Below, piece after piece: positions 32,887 to 45,636 of a DNA stretch of 64,000 bases. Each line of letters opens with the position of its first letter. Positions within the stretch are counted from its first letter, which is position 1. Location of the stretch: assembly GCF_030864355.1 (NCBI RefSeq), contig NC_083400.1, positions 759,001 through 823,000 on the forward strand, read 5' to 3'. The notes under the pieces were generated by a model. The model was not told where the DNA came from. It saw nothing but the letters and a program-made list of their open reading frames with translations, and ran no database searches. Made by a program: the position numbers and the translations under genes. The stretch comes from Cutaneotrichosporon cavernicola (lineage: Eukaryota; Basidiomycota; Tremellomycetes; Trichosporonales; Trichosporonaceae).

Positions 32887-34273
32887 ATGGCCTCGTCCTC
32901 AAGGATAGGCCTCGGAAAGAAACTCTGTCGCCCTCCATTCCCGGCTGGGTGGTCATCGATCCAGATGAGTCCCGGCAACCTCACCCTGGCCAACACGCTG
33001 CCGGTAGGCCAGTCCTTTCTGTGGCATCGACACCTACTGCCAGACATGACGGAGGAGTACTCTCGGGCGGTCGACAATCCCCCGCGTGTCGTGTGTCTTC
33101 GACAGTCACCTACTTCACTGTACTTTACGGCCATTCACCCGACACCCGAGGCGTCTGAAGCTGACCGCGTCTCTGGCCTGACCCTCAATTGGCTTGTAGA
33201 CTACTTCCAGCTGGCGCGCTACCCAGACCTCGAAGCGCTGTACTCCGACTGGCGAGCACGAGACCCGACCTTCTTCGGCAAGGTGGATCTCGGTGAGCGA
33301 GCGGTTGGCGTCCGTGTGTTGCGGCAGGACACTTGGGAGACGCTTGTTGCGTAAGTCCACCCCAAGCGCCGCTCACGCAGCTTTATCACCTCGACGAACA
33401 ACCACATCCCGCGCATCACGTCGCTCATGCACCGCCTGTGTGAACGGTTCTCTTCACCCCTCCTTGCGCTCGATCATCCATCCGAGGAGGGCGAGATCGT
33501 GTACCGTCTCTTCCCGGGGCCTGAGGCGTTCCCGACCAAAGGCCTCGAACCAATCCTCCGCGAGCTCGGGTTCGGGTATCGCGCAGGCTTCCTCGATGCG
33601 ACGCTGGATGTGCTGCGCTCCGAAGGACCCGTGGTTGAGGCACTCAACGCCATGCGCGGGGGCGACCTTGCAGATATCCGCGAGCGCCTCGTCCGATTGA
33701 AGGGTATTGGGAAGAAGGTCGCCGACTGCATCGGTCTCATGTGCATGGACCAGGTGCGTGTCCGGAGACTTGGTCGAGCATGTTATCTGACAGCAGCCCT
33801 CGCTCATCCCTGTTGACACACACATCTATGCCATCGCGGCACGACACCCATCCTTCCCGTCGCAACTGCGCAAGAAGACCATGAGTCCTGCGCTGTACGA
33901 CGACATTCAGGCATTCTTGACCGAACAGTGGGGGCCACTTGGAGGATGGTGCCAGGCTGTCGTGTTCGCGGCGGACCTGAAACCTACTACACCCAAGGCA
34001 TCGCGCTCGGCTACGCCCAAGAAACGGCCATCTGCGACACCAACGCCGACGCCAAAGAAACGGAGGTCGTCGGTGGAGGAGAAGACTGAGGAGAAGCTGT
34101 CCGTCAGTGCATCCCCGCCACTCCAGCCGTCGACGAAGGCATGCGCAAACGATTCGAAAGCCAAAAGTTCGATGCTTGAATTGCCAGAGGGGTTGAAGGC
34201 TGAGCTGCTGGAACTTCCTGAGCGCAAGAGACCCAAAAGGAGTGTCACAGCCGTGTCGTACAAGATCAAGTAG
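32887..34273 (+). CDS. 8-oxoguanine DNA glycosylase/AP lyase Ogg1
   Basis: Exons 32887-33350, 33381-33753 and 33797-34273 encode about 437 residues. The N-terminal domain has the LANTLPVGQSFLW motif, then helix-hairpin-helix sequence RLKGIGKKVADCIGLM with the Schiff-base lysine at about 267 and, after intron 2, PVDTHIY with the catalytic aspartate at about 286. The C-terminal 100 residues are Ser/Thr/Pro/Lys-rich, include KKRPSAT and KKRRSSV patches that could act as nuclear signals, and are longer than in human OGG1. The enzyme removes 8-oxoG paired with C. Intron 1 is 30 nt. Intron 2 ends at the second AG of CTGACAGCAG; the first would add one Gln. An upstream in-frame ATG at 32743 is less likely. 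Confidence 0.9.
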
Positions 34274-36027
34274 GACTTCAAATAGAGGTGGTACCTCTCC
34301 ATGTATGTTGTCACATGTCTTTTGTGAGTGAGAAGCGTCGGGTTCTTGGTCACACACGTAGTTCTGGACCACTTTGAGGACCAGATGAGCTGGGTTGGGA
34401 CTGCGACCTGCGGAATGAACTTTCTAACTGTTTGTGGCGAGAAAGGATACTGGAAGCCAGCAGCTTGGATGATGGTGAAAGAGCATATAGTCTTGAGCTT
34501 AAACTCTGTCTAGCATCTGCCAGCCTCAAATGACAGTTACTGTGAATGCCAGTCCCAGGTAAGGAGACCTCGAGCGATGGCAGAACTGTGACTGACTCTT
34601 GTCGAGCATGCAGCGACCCCAGCTTGCCTTAACGACAGAGTTGCTTGTGCGTCTGAGGTACAGGCATACGATAAGTCTCAATGACTTTGTGCAAAGCAGA
34701 TCGCTAGCACGCTAGGGCAGTCGAAGAAGTAGCAATCGGTGCTCGGGAACGAGCGTCTCCTGTGGGGCGACAAGATCCTATCATGCAGTGCGACCAGTGC
34801 CGAGCTACGTACATGCTGGTGTTCTGGTCGCCAGTTCCTGATAAGGCTGGCTCGCCACAGTCTCCATCCCGGAGGGGTGGTGAGCGTGTTGACGAGGACT
34901 GAGGGGTGGCATACGTGGTCGTCCGCGTCGGGGTCGTTCAGATCGGAGTCGTTCAGATGAGTGTCGCTCAGCCCGCCCTCGTTCATGCTGGGGTCACCCC
35001 AGGTCCGTTGTGAGATGCTTGATGGGTGGTTTCGGGAGGAGGGCTCTCCTGAAGGGGATAGGCAGATAGTCGACAAAGAGGACAAAGATGGAGGCGATGA
35101 ATCCTACTTTTATTGATGGAGGACAAGAATCAGAGTAAGAAACAGAATGAGACGAGCTGAGAGTAGTGAGACGTGAAAGTATCTCCCGCTAGCCAAGCTG
35201 ATGCTCTCTCCAACTGTCGTTGACAACCTTGAGTATGGTAGAATAATAGTTCTTAATAGTCAAGCACGACCATTGGTACGACTACACAGTCCAGACTCTT
35301 TGGGGAAGCGTGAGTACATAGCTTCGGGAGTACTCTCGACGCCGGTTCTTTCAATAGCAAAAGGTAAAGCTGGCCAGTTCTTCATTCATAGTGTCGTGGA
35401 CTCGACAATGACGAACCAGCGCCAAGCGTCCGGCCCAGCTCTCGAGACTCTGTCAGTTGCTGATGAGGTTCAGCACCTATGCAGAGGTCTCTCGCCCAAG
35501 ATAGGCGGATAGCGCAAGAAACGTCATCGCTAACCGGATCGAGGGCCAAAGGATGAGAGAATCCATCTCTTCATCGGGCCCCTTCGAAGGCCGCTGCTGA
35601 GTCGGCTTGAAAGGCCGGACACAGAATCGCGCTAGATTGTCAGGTAAGATGTCTTTGTTGAGCACAGAGAGCGTTCGATCGTCATCGCCGGCGGCTGAGC
35701 ACGTGTAGGAAGATGATGGAATCCAATAGCGATGGGCGACATAACCATCATTGTAGAAGTCAGTAGTAGCTTGAGAGGCGCGGTGATTGATTAATCAGTA
35801 GGCTTCACTTGAAGAGCGCTGGTCGCCTTGCGAGGGCCTGGCTAGTGTACATTGCAGCAAAGGTAGGATTGGTGATGCATTTCGATACCGTACTCTTTCG
35901 TGCTTGAGAGGGTATTCAGAGAGCGAGAGCATTAAAGTATAGTGCGTTGATACACCCAACTGGGACGGGATTCGGAGCAGAATCCAACGGCAAGACAGCC
36001 ATTCGATTTCACGCACTACAAAGTCGA
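34274..36027. other. 1.75 kb region without a recognised gene
   Basis: Open frames here are short and match nothing I know. The sequence contains direct GATCGGAGTCGTTCAGAT-like repeats near 34925-34970 and a TGATTAATCA palindrome at about 35788-35797. It lies between the 3' ends of OGG1 (plus) and VCX1 (minus), so it is not an obvious promoter; it may hold decayed DNA or a non-coding transcript. Confidence 0.5.
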
Positions 36028-37451
36028 TCAGCCGACAATGTAGCTGAGTGCAATGACAAAGTACAGGATCATGACTTGGCCACGTCAGCGATGCAATGGC
36101 TAGAGTACTCACGCATGAGGCCCTCGAGCCAATTGGTACGGCCGTCCTGGAGGAGGAGGTTGACGAGCATCACCGAGACGAACATGACGATGGTGTCAAA
36201 GTTGTGGAAGGAGAGAGTGAGGTCACGCGCGAAAGGCCAGGCGATAAGAACAAGGAGGGGGATCATGCCAGCGGCGATCTGGATGGACGACCCGACGGCG
36301 ACGCCAATCGTGAGCTCCATCTTGCCCTTGCACGCCATCCAGACCGAGGTGACGTGCTCGGCAGCGTTACCGACGAGAGGAAGAAGGATGATACCAATGA
36401 AGCTGGCGTCGTTAGAGGCAGCTCTCGGTGTAAGGTCTGAAGACTTACCGAGGAGGAAGGTGCCACTGCTCAGCAGTCTCGTCAATGCTGCCGACAAGGA
36501 TGTCGGCGGCGAAGGCCGTGATGACGGTGACGATGAGGAGCCACAGGCCGGCGCTGTACTTGTCCATCTCGGGGATCTCCTCCTCCTCTTCCTCAGCCTG
36601 GAAGAGACCGGAATGAGTGCGGAGCTGGAAGATAAGGTAGGCAATGTAGGTGCCAAGGAGCATAAGCGACGTGCCACGCGAAAGAAGGAGGAGGTTGGAC
36701 GACGGATCCGGCTCTGCGCCAGGAGCGTGGTTGAAGAACCACCCCGACTTGATGTCACCTTCAGCCTCAGATGCGTGGTAAGCAGCGGGGATGATGAGGG
36801 TGATGCAGGAGAGGGTGAGGAGCGACGAGCTGGCCTGCGCAGCAGTGACCTGGAACGTCGACTCGTAGAAGTAGAAACCAGAGCTGATGTCAGCCACACC
36901 AGTAAGATTGACAGGCGTACGCGAAGAAGCTCATGCCGAGCACAAGGAGGAGGTTGGAGAGGACCGAACCGAGAAGCGAGTTCTTGACGAGGTCAAGCTT
37001 GTTCTGAAGAAGGGCGGCAATGGCGACAATGAGCTCGACGGCATTGCCGAAGCTGTTGGTTAGCAAGAGAAAGCGCACTCATATCAGAGTGTTGTTACCC
37101 ACGTTGCGTTGAGCAGACCGCCAGTGGTCTGACCCATCTTCATGGAGAGCTGCTCCGTGGCATCGCCAAGAAGCTGCGCGTGTTAGCATCCGTTTATGAT
37201 CGGTTGAGCAGCATCAGCAGCATCAAACAACGCACCTTGGCAAGGGGGACGATTGCGATAAACGAAGTAACGAATCTAGCAACGGCGCTCCAATGGAGAG
37301 CCTCTGCAACCATACAGAGGGGGACAGCGATGAGGAGGACGTTCAACCACGAGTTGAAGACCAACCAGCGGGATGACTTTAGAAAGTTGAACTTGTCGCT
37401 CTCATCGGTGTGCTGGTCGCCGAGCAAGGGCGTAGACTCGTGGGGCGGCAT
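36028..37451 (-). CDS. Vacuolar Ca2+/H+ exchanger (Vcx1/CAX family)
   Basis: Minus exons 37451-37236, 37173-37103, 37052-36921, 36883-36449, 36402-36113 and 36074-36028 encode about 396 residues. Two cation-exchanger repeats are present: [13 protein letters not shown] with the acidic Glu of CAX motif 1, and [11 protein letters not shown] as the second. About eleven membrane segments flank an acidic loop ([11 protein letters not shown], about 240-250). The exchanger moves Ca2+ (or Mn2+) into the vacuole in return for protons. The short N-terminal tail starting [11 protein letters not shown] has a di-leucine-like sorting signal after acidic residues, fitting vacuolar targeting. The last coding exon carries the final membrane helix. 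Confidence 0.9.
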
Positions 37452-39478
37452 TTTGCGTGTTGTACCTGATGTGTGTGGGTAGATACCTGGGTGGGGTGGT
37501 CGATGGGGTGACGGGTGGAGGGAGGTGTCTGAGAGAAGGGACCGTGCGACAAAAGCAACGTCAACGGTGTTCGAGTGAGTGAGAAAGGAGGGTGGATGGG
37601 GATATGGGAGGTGGGATATGGGAAATGGGAGATGGAGCAAACAGAATGCCAAGAGCGATCGTTGGGAGTGAATGAGGGGGGTTGAGATAGAGCATAGAGT
37701 GAACTGACGAGGATTCAACGTGTGTGGTTGGTCTAGTTGGCTCGCTCAATGAATCACATGACGTACTTGGTGAATTTGCCCACCGTCTCTACAAGTCGAT
37801 CGATTATAATGGTGCCCGGTGCCTGTCCTTTTCTTTGACATGGTGCTTGGTTGGTTGCTCATGACAGCCCATTACATCACTTTGGCACTTTGGTCACTTC
37901 TAGCCTTGTTCGGCACGTCGGCAGCTGCGGCAGCCAAATCCTTCACTTCTGCGCCACGATTTCTACTTGGACCACGCGGACCAGAGCTTAATACTTGACA
38001 TTCCACTCTGGGTCCCATCCCTAAGATACTGTTTCAGAGCTTCGGCCCTCAGATCCTCAGATCGCTCAACACGGTCGCCACGCGATGTCACTATGCAATC
38101 GTGGGTGGCCATGGGCCCACGTGGACCCCTACAAGTCAAGCAACCTCCATGATCCACCACCACTACTCAACCCAACCCGCGATGAAAACTATTGTGCCAC
38201 GTATCGCAAGCAAGCATGCTTCGCCCACCACGCATGCTGCCCGAGATGCGCGGTTACCAGAATCTGGAGTATGAGGAATCAGCAACGGAGCTTACGTGGT
38301 TAGCATGCTGGACAGAGGAAGGTGTAGGAAGCGAGCCACTGTCAGATGTCATCATGTTATAATAGACATTGCATCACAGCCGTGGGGATATTAGGTGGGC
38401 ATATGGAGAGAGAGAGAGAGAGAGATAAGTGAACCGTGTGTCCTCGCCACTGATACAATCCTCGAGCTCTGGTGCTCTGGAGCCGGTGGAGTCAAACGCC
38501 TCAATATTGATGATTGAACCACCAAGTCGCCACACAGTTACACAAGTTACACAAATGACATCGTTACCTAGCAGTGCACTCGCTCGCTTACCAGCTCGGT
38601 CCTCTTCCGCTCTTCCAAGCCTTTTGATCTTGGTGATCTTGGAGCTTGGATCTTGGACCATCCATGAACCATCCACATTCCATCACCATCCACCGTACAC
38701 CGTGCACCAGGCACACCACGGTTTTACCCTTTATCGTCACCTGGTACTTTGGCCCATCCCACGTGGTAACGTGGGGCTCATAAGGGAATAGCCCATTCCT
38801 CCGGGCCCCGCCTTGTTCAGCCTCTGAGACTTCCTCCGAGGCGGACACGAGGCCCATCTCCCCATCTCCTCCTCTCCCCACTCGGATTACTCAATTACTC
38901 CTTAATCCCAGCTTCTCTCTTCCAAACCATGTTATAAGTTGACTTGTCCCTACCTCATCAAACCCTTCCCTCCTCTTCCTCTCACACCAAATCTCGGTGG
39001 CGATTTTGACCCTTGAGACTGCCATCCTGCCGTCCCCCTACATGCCCTACAGGCCTACAACCTCATCCCCACCCTCGACCCTTTAAACGTTTGACGCCAA
39101 TTGACTGTCCCTTCGGCCCTCGACGTGTCGGACGTGTCGGATGTGAAACCCCTTGCGACTTCAAACCCCCACCAAGCCCACTCAACACCCAACGCACGCA
39201 CCCACGCACCTCTTCAATATCGGTTTATCCAGCAGGTCTGCTCGGTCAGCAGGCCACCCGAACACCCACGCGTACCAACGTCTTGGCTTGAAATTCATTG
39301 CACCCAGCACCCAGGTCAACTCTATACTTGCTGATGGCACATTGGATCCACTAGAACAATAATCACTATCCTCCAAAGCCTTTAACGCTCAACCTCAACG
39401 TGTCTCCTGTCTCGTTCCTTCGGCTTTCGTTCCTTCTTCACCTTCCTCCTCACATCGACTCTCCGCAACGCGACCAAG
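37452..39478. other. 2 kb region without a recognised gene
   Basis: No coding region is supported. It includes a GA microsatellite at about 38407-38427, a CACGTG at 38760-38765, and from about 38850 on a long pyrimidine-rich stretch leading to the gene at 39479. It separates two divergent genes, so it holds both promoters. Confidence 0.5.
38407..38427. repeat. (GA)n microsatellite
   Basis: About ten GA units in a row. Simple slippage repeat in a long intergenic region. Confidence 0.8.
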
Positions 39479-40758
39479 ATGCCAGCCACCGAGTTTCGCA
39501 AACAGACCGTGTCGCCTGCTCCTGGCTCTGACAGCGAGCTCATGAGCAGCGACGGTCAAGAACATCCCAAACCCATCTCGCTCCTCAGCTCGATGATGGC
39601 GGGGCAGACGTCCCCGAGGCCCAAGCCGCCTTTGAGCGGTTACACGTCTGGTCCATCCGCCCCCTCTACCGCACCGTCAACAGCCGTCTCAAGTCCACGG
39701 CCCCAGGAGGAGCCAATCTCAATTCTCCGGCGAAGCAGTGTCGGATCGGACGGTGAACCCTTCTTCCTTCCCATGGCCCGTGTGCTACCCGCGTCACCTG
39801 AGAAGCAAGAAATCGTAAGTTGACGCGGCAGCGAGAGACAAAAGTCCCAGCTGATTAGCCGAAACAACCGCGTCCCAGTGCACTCAAGTTCGCGGTAACA
39901 AGCCGCCCGTCCGAGTTTGAGCGCCAGCCTGTGACAGTGGTGCCGCAACAAGATGATCACGAGGACGACCACGGCACGGTCACAGACAAGGGTTACGAGG
40001 AAGACTCGGAGGACGGGTTCACTTCAGACGACGAGCCTTCCTTTATGGTCCAGGCTCACCACAAGATGGTAATGGCGCGTGCTCGCGAGGCGCAACTGGC
40101 AGCGGCGCGACCTTCCTCGACGACTCCCCCACTTCGCCCCACTGCTCCTCCACCGCGACGTGGACGTGGCCACGTTCGCGTGGACCCGGCTGTCGGCGAT
40201 GACACTGGTCGCTGCAGCCGCCACTACAGCCCACCACCGGGCTCTCGCCCACACTTCGCCCCCCCAGGCGGTCCGCGCAACGGCCGCGCCGGCAGCCCTG
40301 TTCCGGAACCCATGGACATCGATGACGAAGAGGATGATGATGATGATGGCGACGATGACGAGGAGAACGACGGGGACGGGGATGCGGCGTTCAAGACCGA
40401 CTCTCGCGAGGACATTGCAGCCACGAGCACCAGCTCCAGCCCTAGGCCGGCTGCCGAGCAATCAACTGGACCAGCTTCCTCGATCGGCACGGGCGTGCGT
40501 AACATGCTGCGGCGCGCGTCGGAGCACCTCCCGTCGTTCCGGAGACCGTCGTTTACGGCGCACATTCCCGAGGAGTCGGTTGCGCTCGACGATGACAATG
40601 TCTCCGTTGACAGCGGGCGCGTACTGCTGTCAAGGGCACGTTCGTTGGGTGCGAGATCGAAGCCGGTCGCAGTGACCCTGTCGCAGGACAATGTCACTGC
40701 CATTCCCAGTCGCCCGATTGCCTGCCCAGCTAGCCCTCGCTCCACGCAGCGCATATGA
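39479..40758 (+). CDS. Unrecognised acidic, disordered protein
   Basis: Exons 39479-39814 and 39859-40758 join to about 411 residues. I do not recognise the family. The protein is Ser/Pro-rich at the N-terminus (many SPRP motifs), has one more ordered-looking stretch ALKFAVTSRPSEFERQP at about 120-136, a nearby DSEDGFTSDDEPSF acidic patch, a helix rich in Ala/Arg, an acidic run (Asp/Glu about 20 of 25) near 265-290, and a C-terminal Ser/Arg-rich part with RRASEHLPSFRRPSF, likely phosphorylated. No signal peptide or membrane segment is seen. It looks like a nuclear or regulatory disordered protein; that is inference. The long pyrimidine-rich leader upstream suggests an expressed gene. Confidence 0.65.
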
Positions 40759-41690
40759 TCTGCTTCGACTCACGAAGCTGTGGCGTGGCCACGATTGTAG
40801 CAATAGAGTAGATGCGGACGACCACGAGACGTTGTGTACATCGAGAAACGTGGCAGTGAATGTGTAAACATGCATAGTTGATGACGCTGCTTTGCCATAG
40901 TAACATGGCGCGCGTTTTGGCTCTGGAACCAGTAAGAGATGCAAGAATTACCTGGTGCCAGGTGGGAACAAGGTTGACAAGTGAGCATGTGACCGATGGT
41001 TTGGAATCCGATACGATTCTCAAGTTGTGGTTGGTTGATTCAAGTCCAAAGCATTGGGCCTGGTGACGCACTGGTGGGTGGCTACAGTTGGACTGGCCGA
41101 TGCGAGATTGCGGGGTTCCCCGCCCCTTAAACGGCTTTTGTTCATCGCGGGTGAGGCTGCGGGAAGCGGGGCGCATGGTGTAAAGAGGTAACGGGCGCTG
41201 TAGGGCAAGAAGGCAAGAAGGGCGAGGCGTGGGTCACTCATGGTACAGGCCAAGCCAAGGCCTCCAACGACAGTGCAAGCATCACCGAGGATCTTGGATT
41301 CAACGGTAACGGCAATGGCAAGTATGGCCCGCCGCCGCAATGCCGATAAGTGTTCTTGCCGCACCCGAAAGCAGCTACAAGCAGCCCAAGCCAATCAAGC
41401 CAAGCTGCCATTGAAGCCAAGATGCCAGGATACTAGGATGCCAGGATTGGCAGGTCAATAATGCCCAGGCCCAATGCCAAATACCAAACCAACGACACAG
41501 CGCCACTAAGATCACCTGGATCACTGGATCACTTGGATCACACTCCCACTTACTCTAACTTAAGCACGATTGCAACCCACAACTCGACTCCACACACTCT
41601 CTCCTTATTCATTCACGCCAACCGGTCTACATCTTTGCATCTCACACTCGCTTCATCATTCAACCTGTAGTACCTCTATCCAAGCACAGG
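40759..41690. other. SDS23 upstream region
   Basis: No gene is seen. Near-tandem GGATCACTTGGATCAC-like repeats occur at about 41509-41542 and ATGCCAGGATACTAGG-like repeats at about 41420-41455. A CT-rich leader precedes the start at 41691. Confidence 0.5.
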
Positions 41691-43343
41691 ATGGAGCAAC
41701 CGTCGAACGTGACCCGCACGCAGTCGCACCGCCGGCGCCCATCGCTCCAGTTACCACCTGCCGCCTCCCCGCGTGCCATCCCGCTTCCTTCACCGCGGGC
41801 GATCCCAACGACCTCGCCCCGTCCGATACCCATCACTAGCCCGCGCGCAGTTCCCCTCCCGGTCCCCCAGCGCCATGGTAGCTTTGTTGGCTCGTACGGC
41901 TCCATGACTGACTTTACGTCAATGTCGCCTCGAGCTCTCCGCCGGCGCAGCATGAGCGGGAGCTTTAGCGGCTCGGCGTCGCTCGGCAACTCGTTTGTCC
42001 TCGGGCCGTCGGTCACGGATGAACTCGATAGCTGGCTCGACGTCACGGCCGAGGACGTGCTCAAGGAAGCTGACGTCGAGACACCACACGTCACTGGCGA
42101 CACTGGGCTTGAGAAGGCCACGGAGCTCCTCCTCAGTAGCGACGCCAACTGCCTCCTCGTCGAGATTGGCGGGGGCTATGGCCTCTTTGACGTACGTGTG
42201 TTGTTGATGCCATTGACGCCCAGTACTCGGACCTCAACACTGTCCTCCTCTTGGTCCTGATCTCGGCATCGCAGGGCGTCACTGACGACGTGTTCGACGA
42301 CCGCTCGCGCGAGCTAGTCAACTATTTCAAGCGCGGTATCCGTTTCGGCATCGGCGCCGTGTGCGGTGCGTAACTTTCGCCCTGGTCTAGGCTTTGATCT
42401 AACTAACTAACATCAGACATCTCGCAGAAGAATCCTTGCCACTCATTCCCACCTCACACGCCTCTGCGGCGTCTACTGCCGCTCTTCGCTTCCGGCATCC
42501 ACCGCGTTGTCATTACCGGTGAAACACCGCAGATCCTCACTGCGTTGGCGCTACTGGCGCACCTCACGCGCAAGCCGCCACCCATCTTCCGCATGCCGCT
42601 CGGTGAAGTCGACCTGCCTCTGCACCAGCTCGTCTCGCTGCCGCAGACTGCGACGGTACTCGACGCGATGCAGGTCATGAGCCTGAACGGCCTCAGCGCG
42701 ATCGGTGTCACGAACGGCGAGCCAGACCGTGAGGGCGAGCTCGACTCGCTCGTCGGCGTCGTTACCGCCACCGACTGTGCCAAGGCCGTCGTCCCCAGTG
42801 AAGGCAAGCAGGCGCTTGAGATGGGCCTCTCGGACATGTGCAAGGGCGTGCTCTCCAAGTATCCTGGAGGCGACCTCGGAGAGGAGCGCGTCCCAGGTAA
42901 GTTTAGTATACCTCCTGAAGCTGACCGCAGTCCACACCATCACACCGGCCACGACAGTGCTGCACGCGGCGAGCCTTATCCTTGCGACCAGTTCCGTGCG
43001 CGTGTTCATGCGCACCCCACCAGCGGCCTCCCCACCCCTATCACCCGTTTCGTCCCTGGACAGGTTCAGCCCGCCTGCCTCGCCGAGTCTGGACGGTGCT
43101 GCCGTTGGCCTCCCCACCCCGCCACCCACTGTACTGTCATCTCAGTACGTCATCTCGGTTCTAGACATCCTCGCGTGTCTTGCACGTTCGGCCCCGGGCA
43201 AGCTGTCACCCTTTGAGCCTACGCTGGGCCCCGAGTCTTGGGACATGCTTCCCGACAGTGTTAGCCGGCGGCGTCGGCGTGCCAGCAGTTCGATCACTGG
43301 CTTCGCGACATGGCGCTGGGCCGGCGACCTCGCACCCTTCTAA
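41691..43343 (+). CDS. CBS-domain protein Sds23/Moc1
   Basis: Exons 41691-42191, 42224-42365, 42417-42896 and 42931-43343 encode about 511 residues. A Pro/Ser/Arg N-terminus (four imperfect SPRAIP/SPRPIP repeats, about 25-55) contains SMSGSFSGSASLGNSF, then comes the body with two CBS pairs: segments such as CLLVEIGGGYGLFD, HRVVITGETPQIL, VLDAMQVMSLNGLSAIGVT and VVTATDC. Sds23-type proteins act on PP2A-like/PP6 phosphatases and glucose- and stress-linked cell-cycle control. Intron 2 has a textbook CTAACTAACTAAC branch region. It converges with the acyltransferase gene (242 bp). Confidence 0.87.
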
Positions 43344-43585
43344 CCGTGCTTCTCAACACTCGCCTTCCTCCCAACATCCACTCCCACCCGTCCCACTCTG
43401 GCTCGTCATCCATCCATCATCCGGATCACTGTTGCAATCATCGAAACATAACATCATGCAGTCACAAGAACCTGTTGACAGTGTAGTATGCAAAAGATAC
43501 TGTTGCTTGGTATTGCATTGGACTAAGGTGGTACAGTTACAACGATGGGGGATCCTTATGGCGTATCAGTCGAGAAGGAGAAATG

Positions 43586-44859
43586 TTATAACAAGTAAGC
43601 CATGAGGCCAAACACAGCGGCGACGGTCATCATTCCCCCGGCTCCAAACGTCGCGATCCAGTCATGTAGGGAGCTGCAGTGAGCGCAGTCTAACGGGCGA
43701 CTCACGTCTGCTCGATGGGCACCTCGACGCTGGTCATCTTCTCGTCGACGTTGTCGTTGAGCATGCGCTCCAGCCGAGCCTCCTTCTGTATCCACACATT
43801 CCGGAGCCACAGCTCAAACTCGCGCGCCTCCTCTTGAGTCGCGAGCGGTGTAATGTCGGACGAGTTGTGCGGTGGCCGTGGGAGCGACGGAATCTCCTCC
43901 ATAGAATACAGGTGCAGGTGCAGACGAACGGTGGGTGGCGGCACGCCGCGTAAGAACACGGACCCGAGCCCGTACCACTCTTGGGGGTACTTGCCGAACG
44001 GGACGCCTGGATACGCGATAGTAATGTCCATGAGCTGCAAGTCGGGCATGGAGGGAATGAGCGTGCGGAGAGCAAACAGCAATCCCGTCGAGCGCGGGTG
44101 CAACACGCCATCGAGGTCGCGGATACCCTCTCGTGCAGCGTACTTGGCGCTCTTGGTGCGCTTTATCAGCTACCAGCCATCATTCTGCCCACCTCGTTAT
44201 CAGACACGATCGTGCCTTCTGGGAAGATGAGGAGCCAAAGTGGCGACCCGGTTGCGGCCTGCTTGCCGAGTCTCGTGAGGGCGTGCGTGAGGTGTTCCCT
44301 GTCTGCTGCCCAGGAGCGGTGCATGAAGATGAAGCGGAAGAACTGCATACCCCACCCAACGATGGGGAGGTGCTTCAAGCTCGCCTTGAGGAGGATTGTG
44401 ATACCACGCGCATGACCGGCATAACACGCCAGGATCCAGAGGTACATCCAATCCGTGTAAGCCTGGTGGTTGGCCATGAGCACGAGGCGTGGGGGAAGAT
44501 GGACGCGCAGTTTCCCATTATGCGTAACCAGACCAGAGAGCTCTGGAGGCGCGTTTGTCGTGATGGTCAAGCTCGTTGGTGCGCACAAAACCGTGATCGC
44601 AATCACTGATGTCAGATGGAAAGCGAAATAGCTCACGCAGTCGCCCAAACCCGTCCTTTGTCCAGTCAATCGCCCGTTTATAAAGTTGTTTTCCACCAGG
44701 TAAGAGGAGGAGGGCGAGACAGAGGAACTGGGCGCTGTTGAGGCCCAAGATACCGAGGTCGAAGACGAGGGGGAACACAATCCGCGACCACAGGCGCCCA
44801 TGCCATGCCGGCCGGTCTGCAATGGGGATGGTGTACAATGGCTGGGTAGGCGGGGACAT
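43586..44859 (-). CDS. 1-acylglycerol-3-phosphate/lysophospholipid acyltransferase (CST26/LCLAT1-like), membrane
   Basis: Minus exons 44859-44637, 44605-44193, 44160-43706 and 43673-43586 encode about 392 residues. An N-terminal hydrophobic helix (about 25-50) precedes the acyltransferase motif NHQAYTDW (His121, Asp126) in the NH-x4-D form and FPEGT (about 202-206). A downstream block with GIRDLDGVLHPRSTGL and DITIAYPGVP is typical of the Cst26/LCLAT1 branch. A C-terminal hydrophobic helix (GAGGMMTVAAVFGLMAYLL) anchors the protein, probably in the ER. It transfers acyl chains to lysophospholipid. Intron 2 (32 nt) removes a stop, giving NERTKSAKYA. Confidence 0.87.
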
Positions 44860-45636
44860 CGTTTCCAAAGGTACTGTATTGAGGAGTGACGATGGGAGGG
44901 GCGCGTTGTGCTGCGGGCGGCTTTGCTTATGGGGCCAGCTCGTCAATGACGTGTTGCGGTCAAGGGATGGCGAGGTGGGTTAGTGACCGCTGTGTACGTA
45001 TGCATGCGTATGCACGGAAGCGAAGGCACATCCCTCTCCCCCCCCCCACACAGTCATGGGGAAGGTGGTTAAGGCTGTACAGTACGGGTGGCGACTAACG
45101 GCAACCGAACCGGTAATGGCGGGAACAGGGATATGGAAGACTAATAATGAGGATGACGTCGGGGGCTGATTGGTTTGCCACTGATTTGCCACTCAATTCT
45201 AATCACCTCTAATGCTCACGTGAGGGCGTTCCAGTCTTGTGGTCCGGTCTTTGTCGGTGTGCCTCGGTGCCGAGGCCGATGCCAAGGGAACTGTAGGTAG
45301 TCAAGAATCAGAACCATCAACTTTGTGGATTGTGGAGAAACAGAGAGATGGGCGCGCCTGTCTTTGTCGCTTTGTCTTGATAATTGTAAATGGCACGTGG
45401 GTTGTTCTCGGTGCAAGTCGACCGTCGTTCAGAGCTTTCCCATTGAGGTGTTATTGTGGTTATTGTTGCGTTGCACTCACCCCTCACAACGTCACAACAT
45501 GACTGGCACGGACCGCTGTTCTACACACTGTGCATGTGCACTGGCTTGAGCTCAAACACTGGCATTCCTCAATCTTCACTTCCTAGCCTTGTCTTCACTC
45601 AAACTTTGAAACCATTAGTCACCTCTCCAACCCAAC
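44860..45636. other. Divergent promoter of acyltransferase and PalI-like genes
   Basis: No gene is seen. CACGTG occurs at 45217-45222 and 45394-45399. A CCCCCCCC run is at about 45042-45050. Confidence 0.5.
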
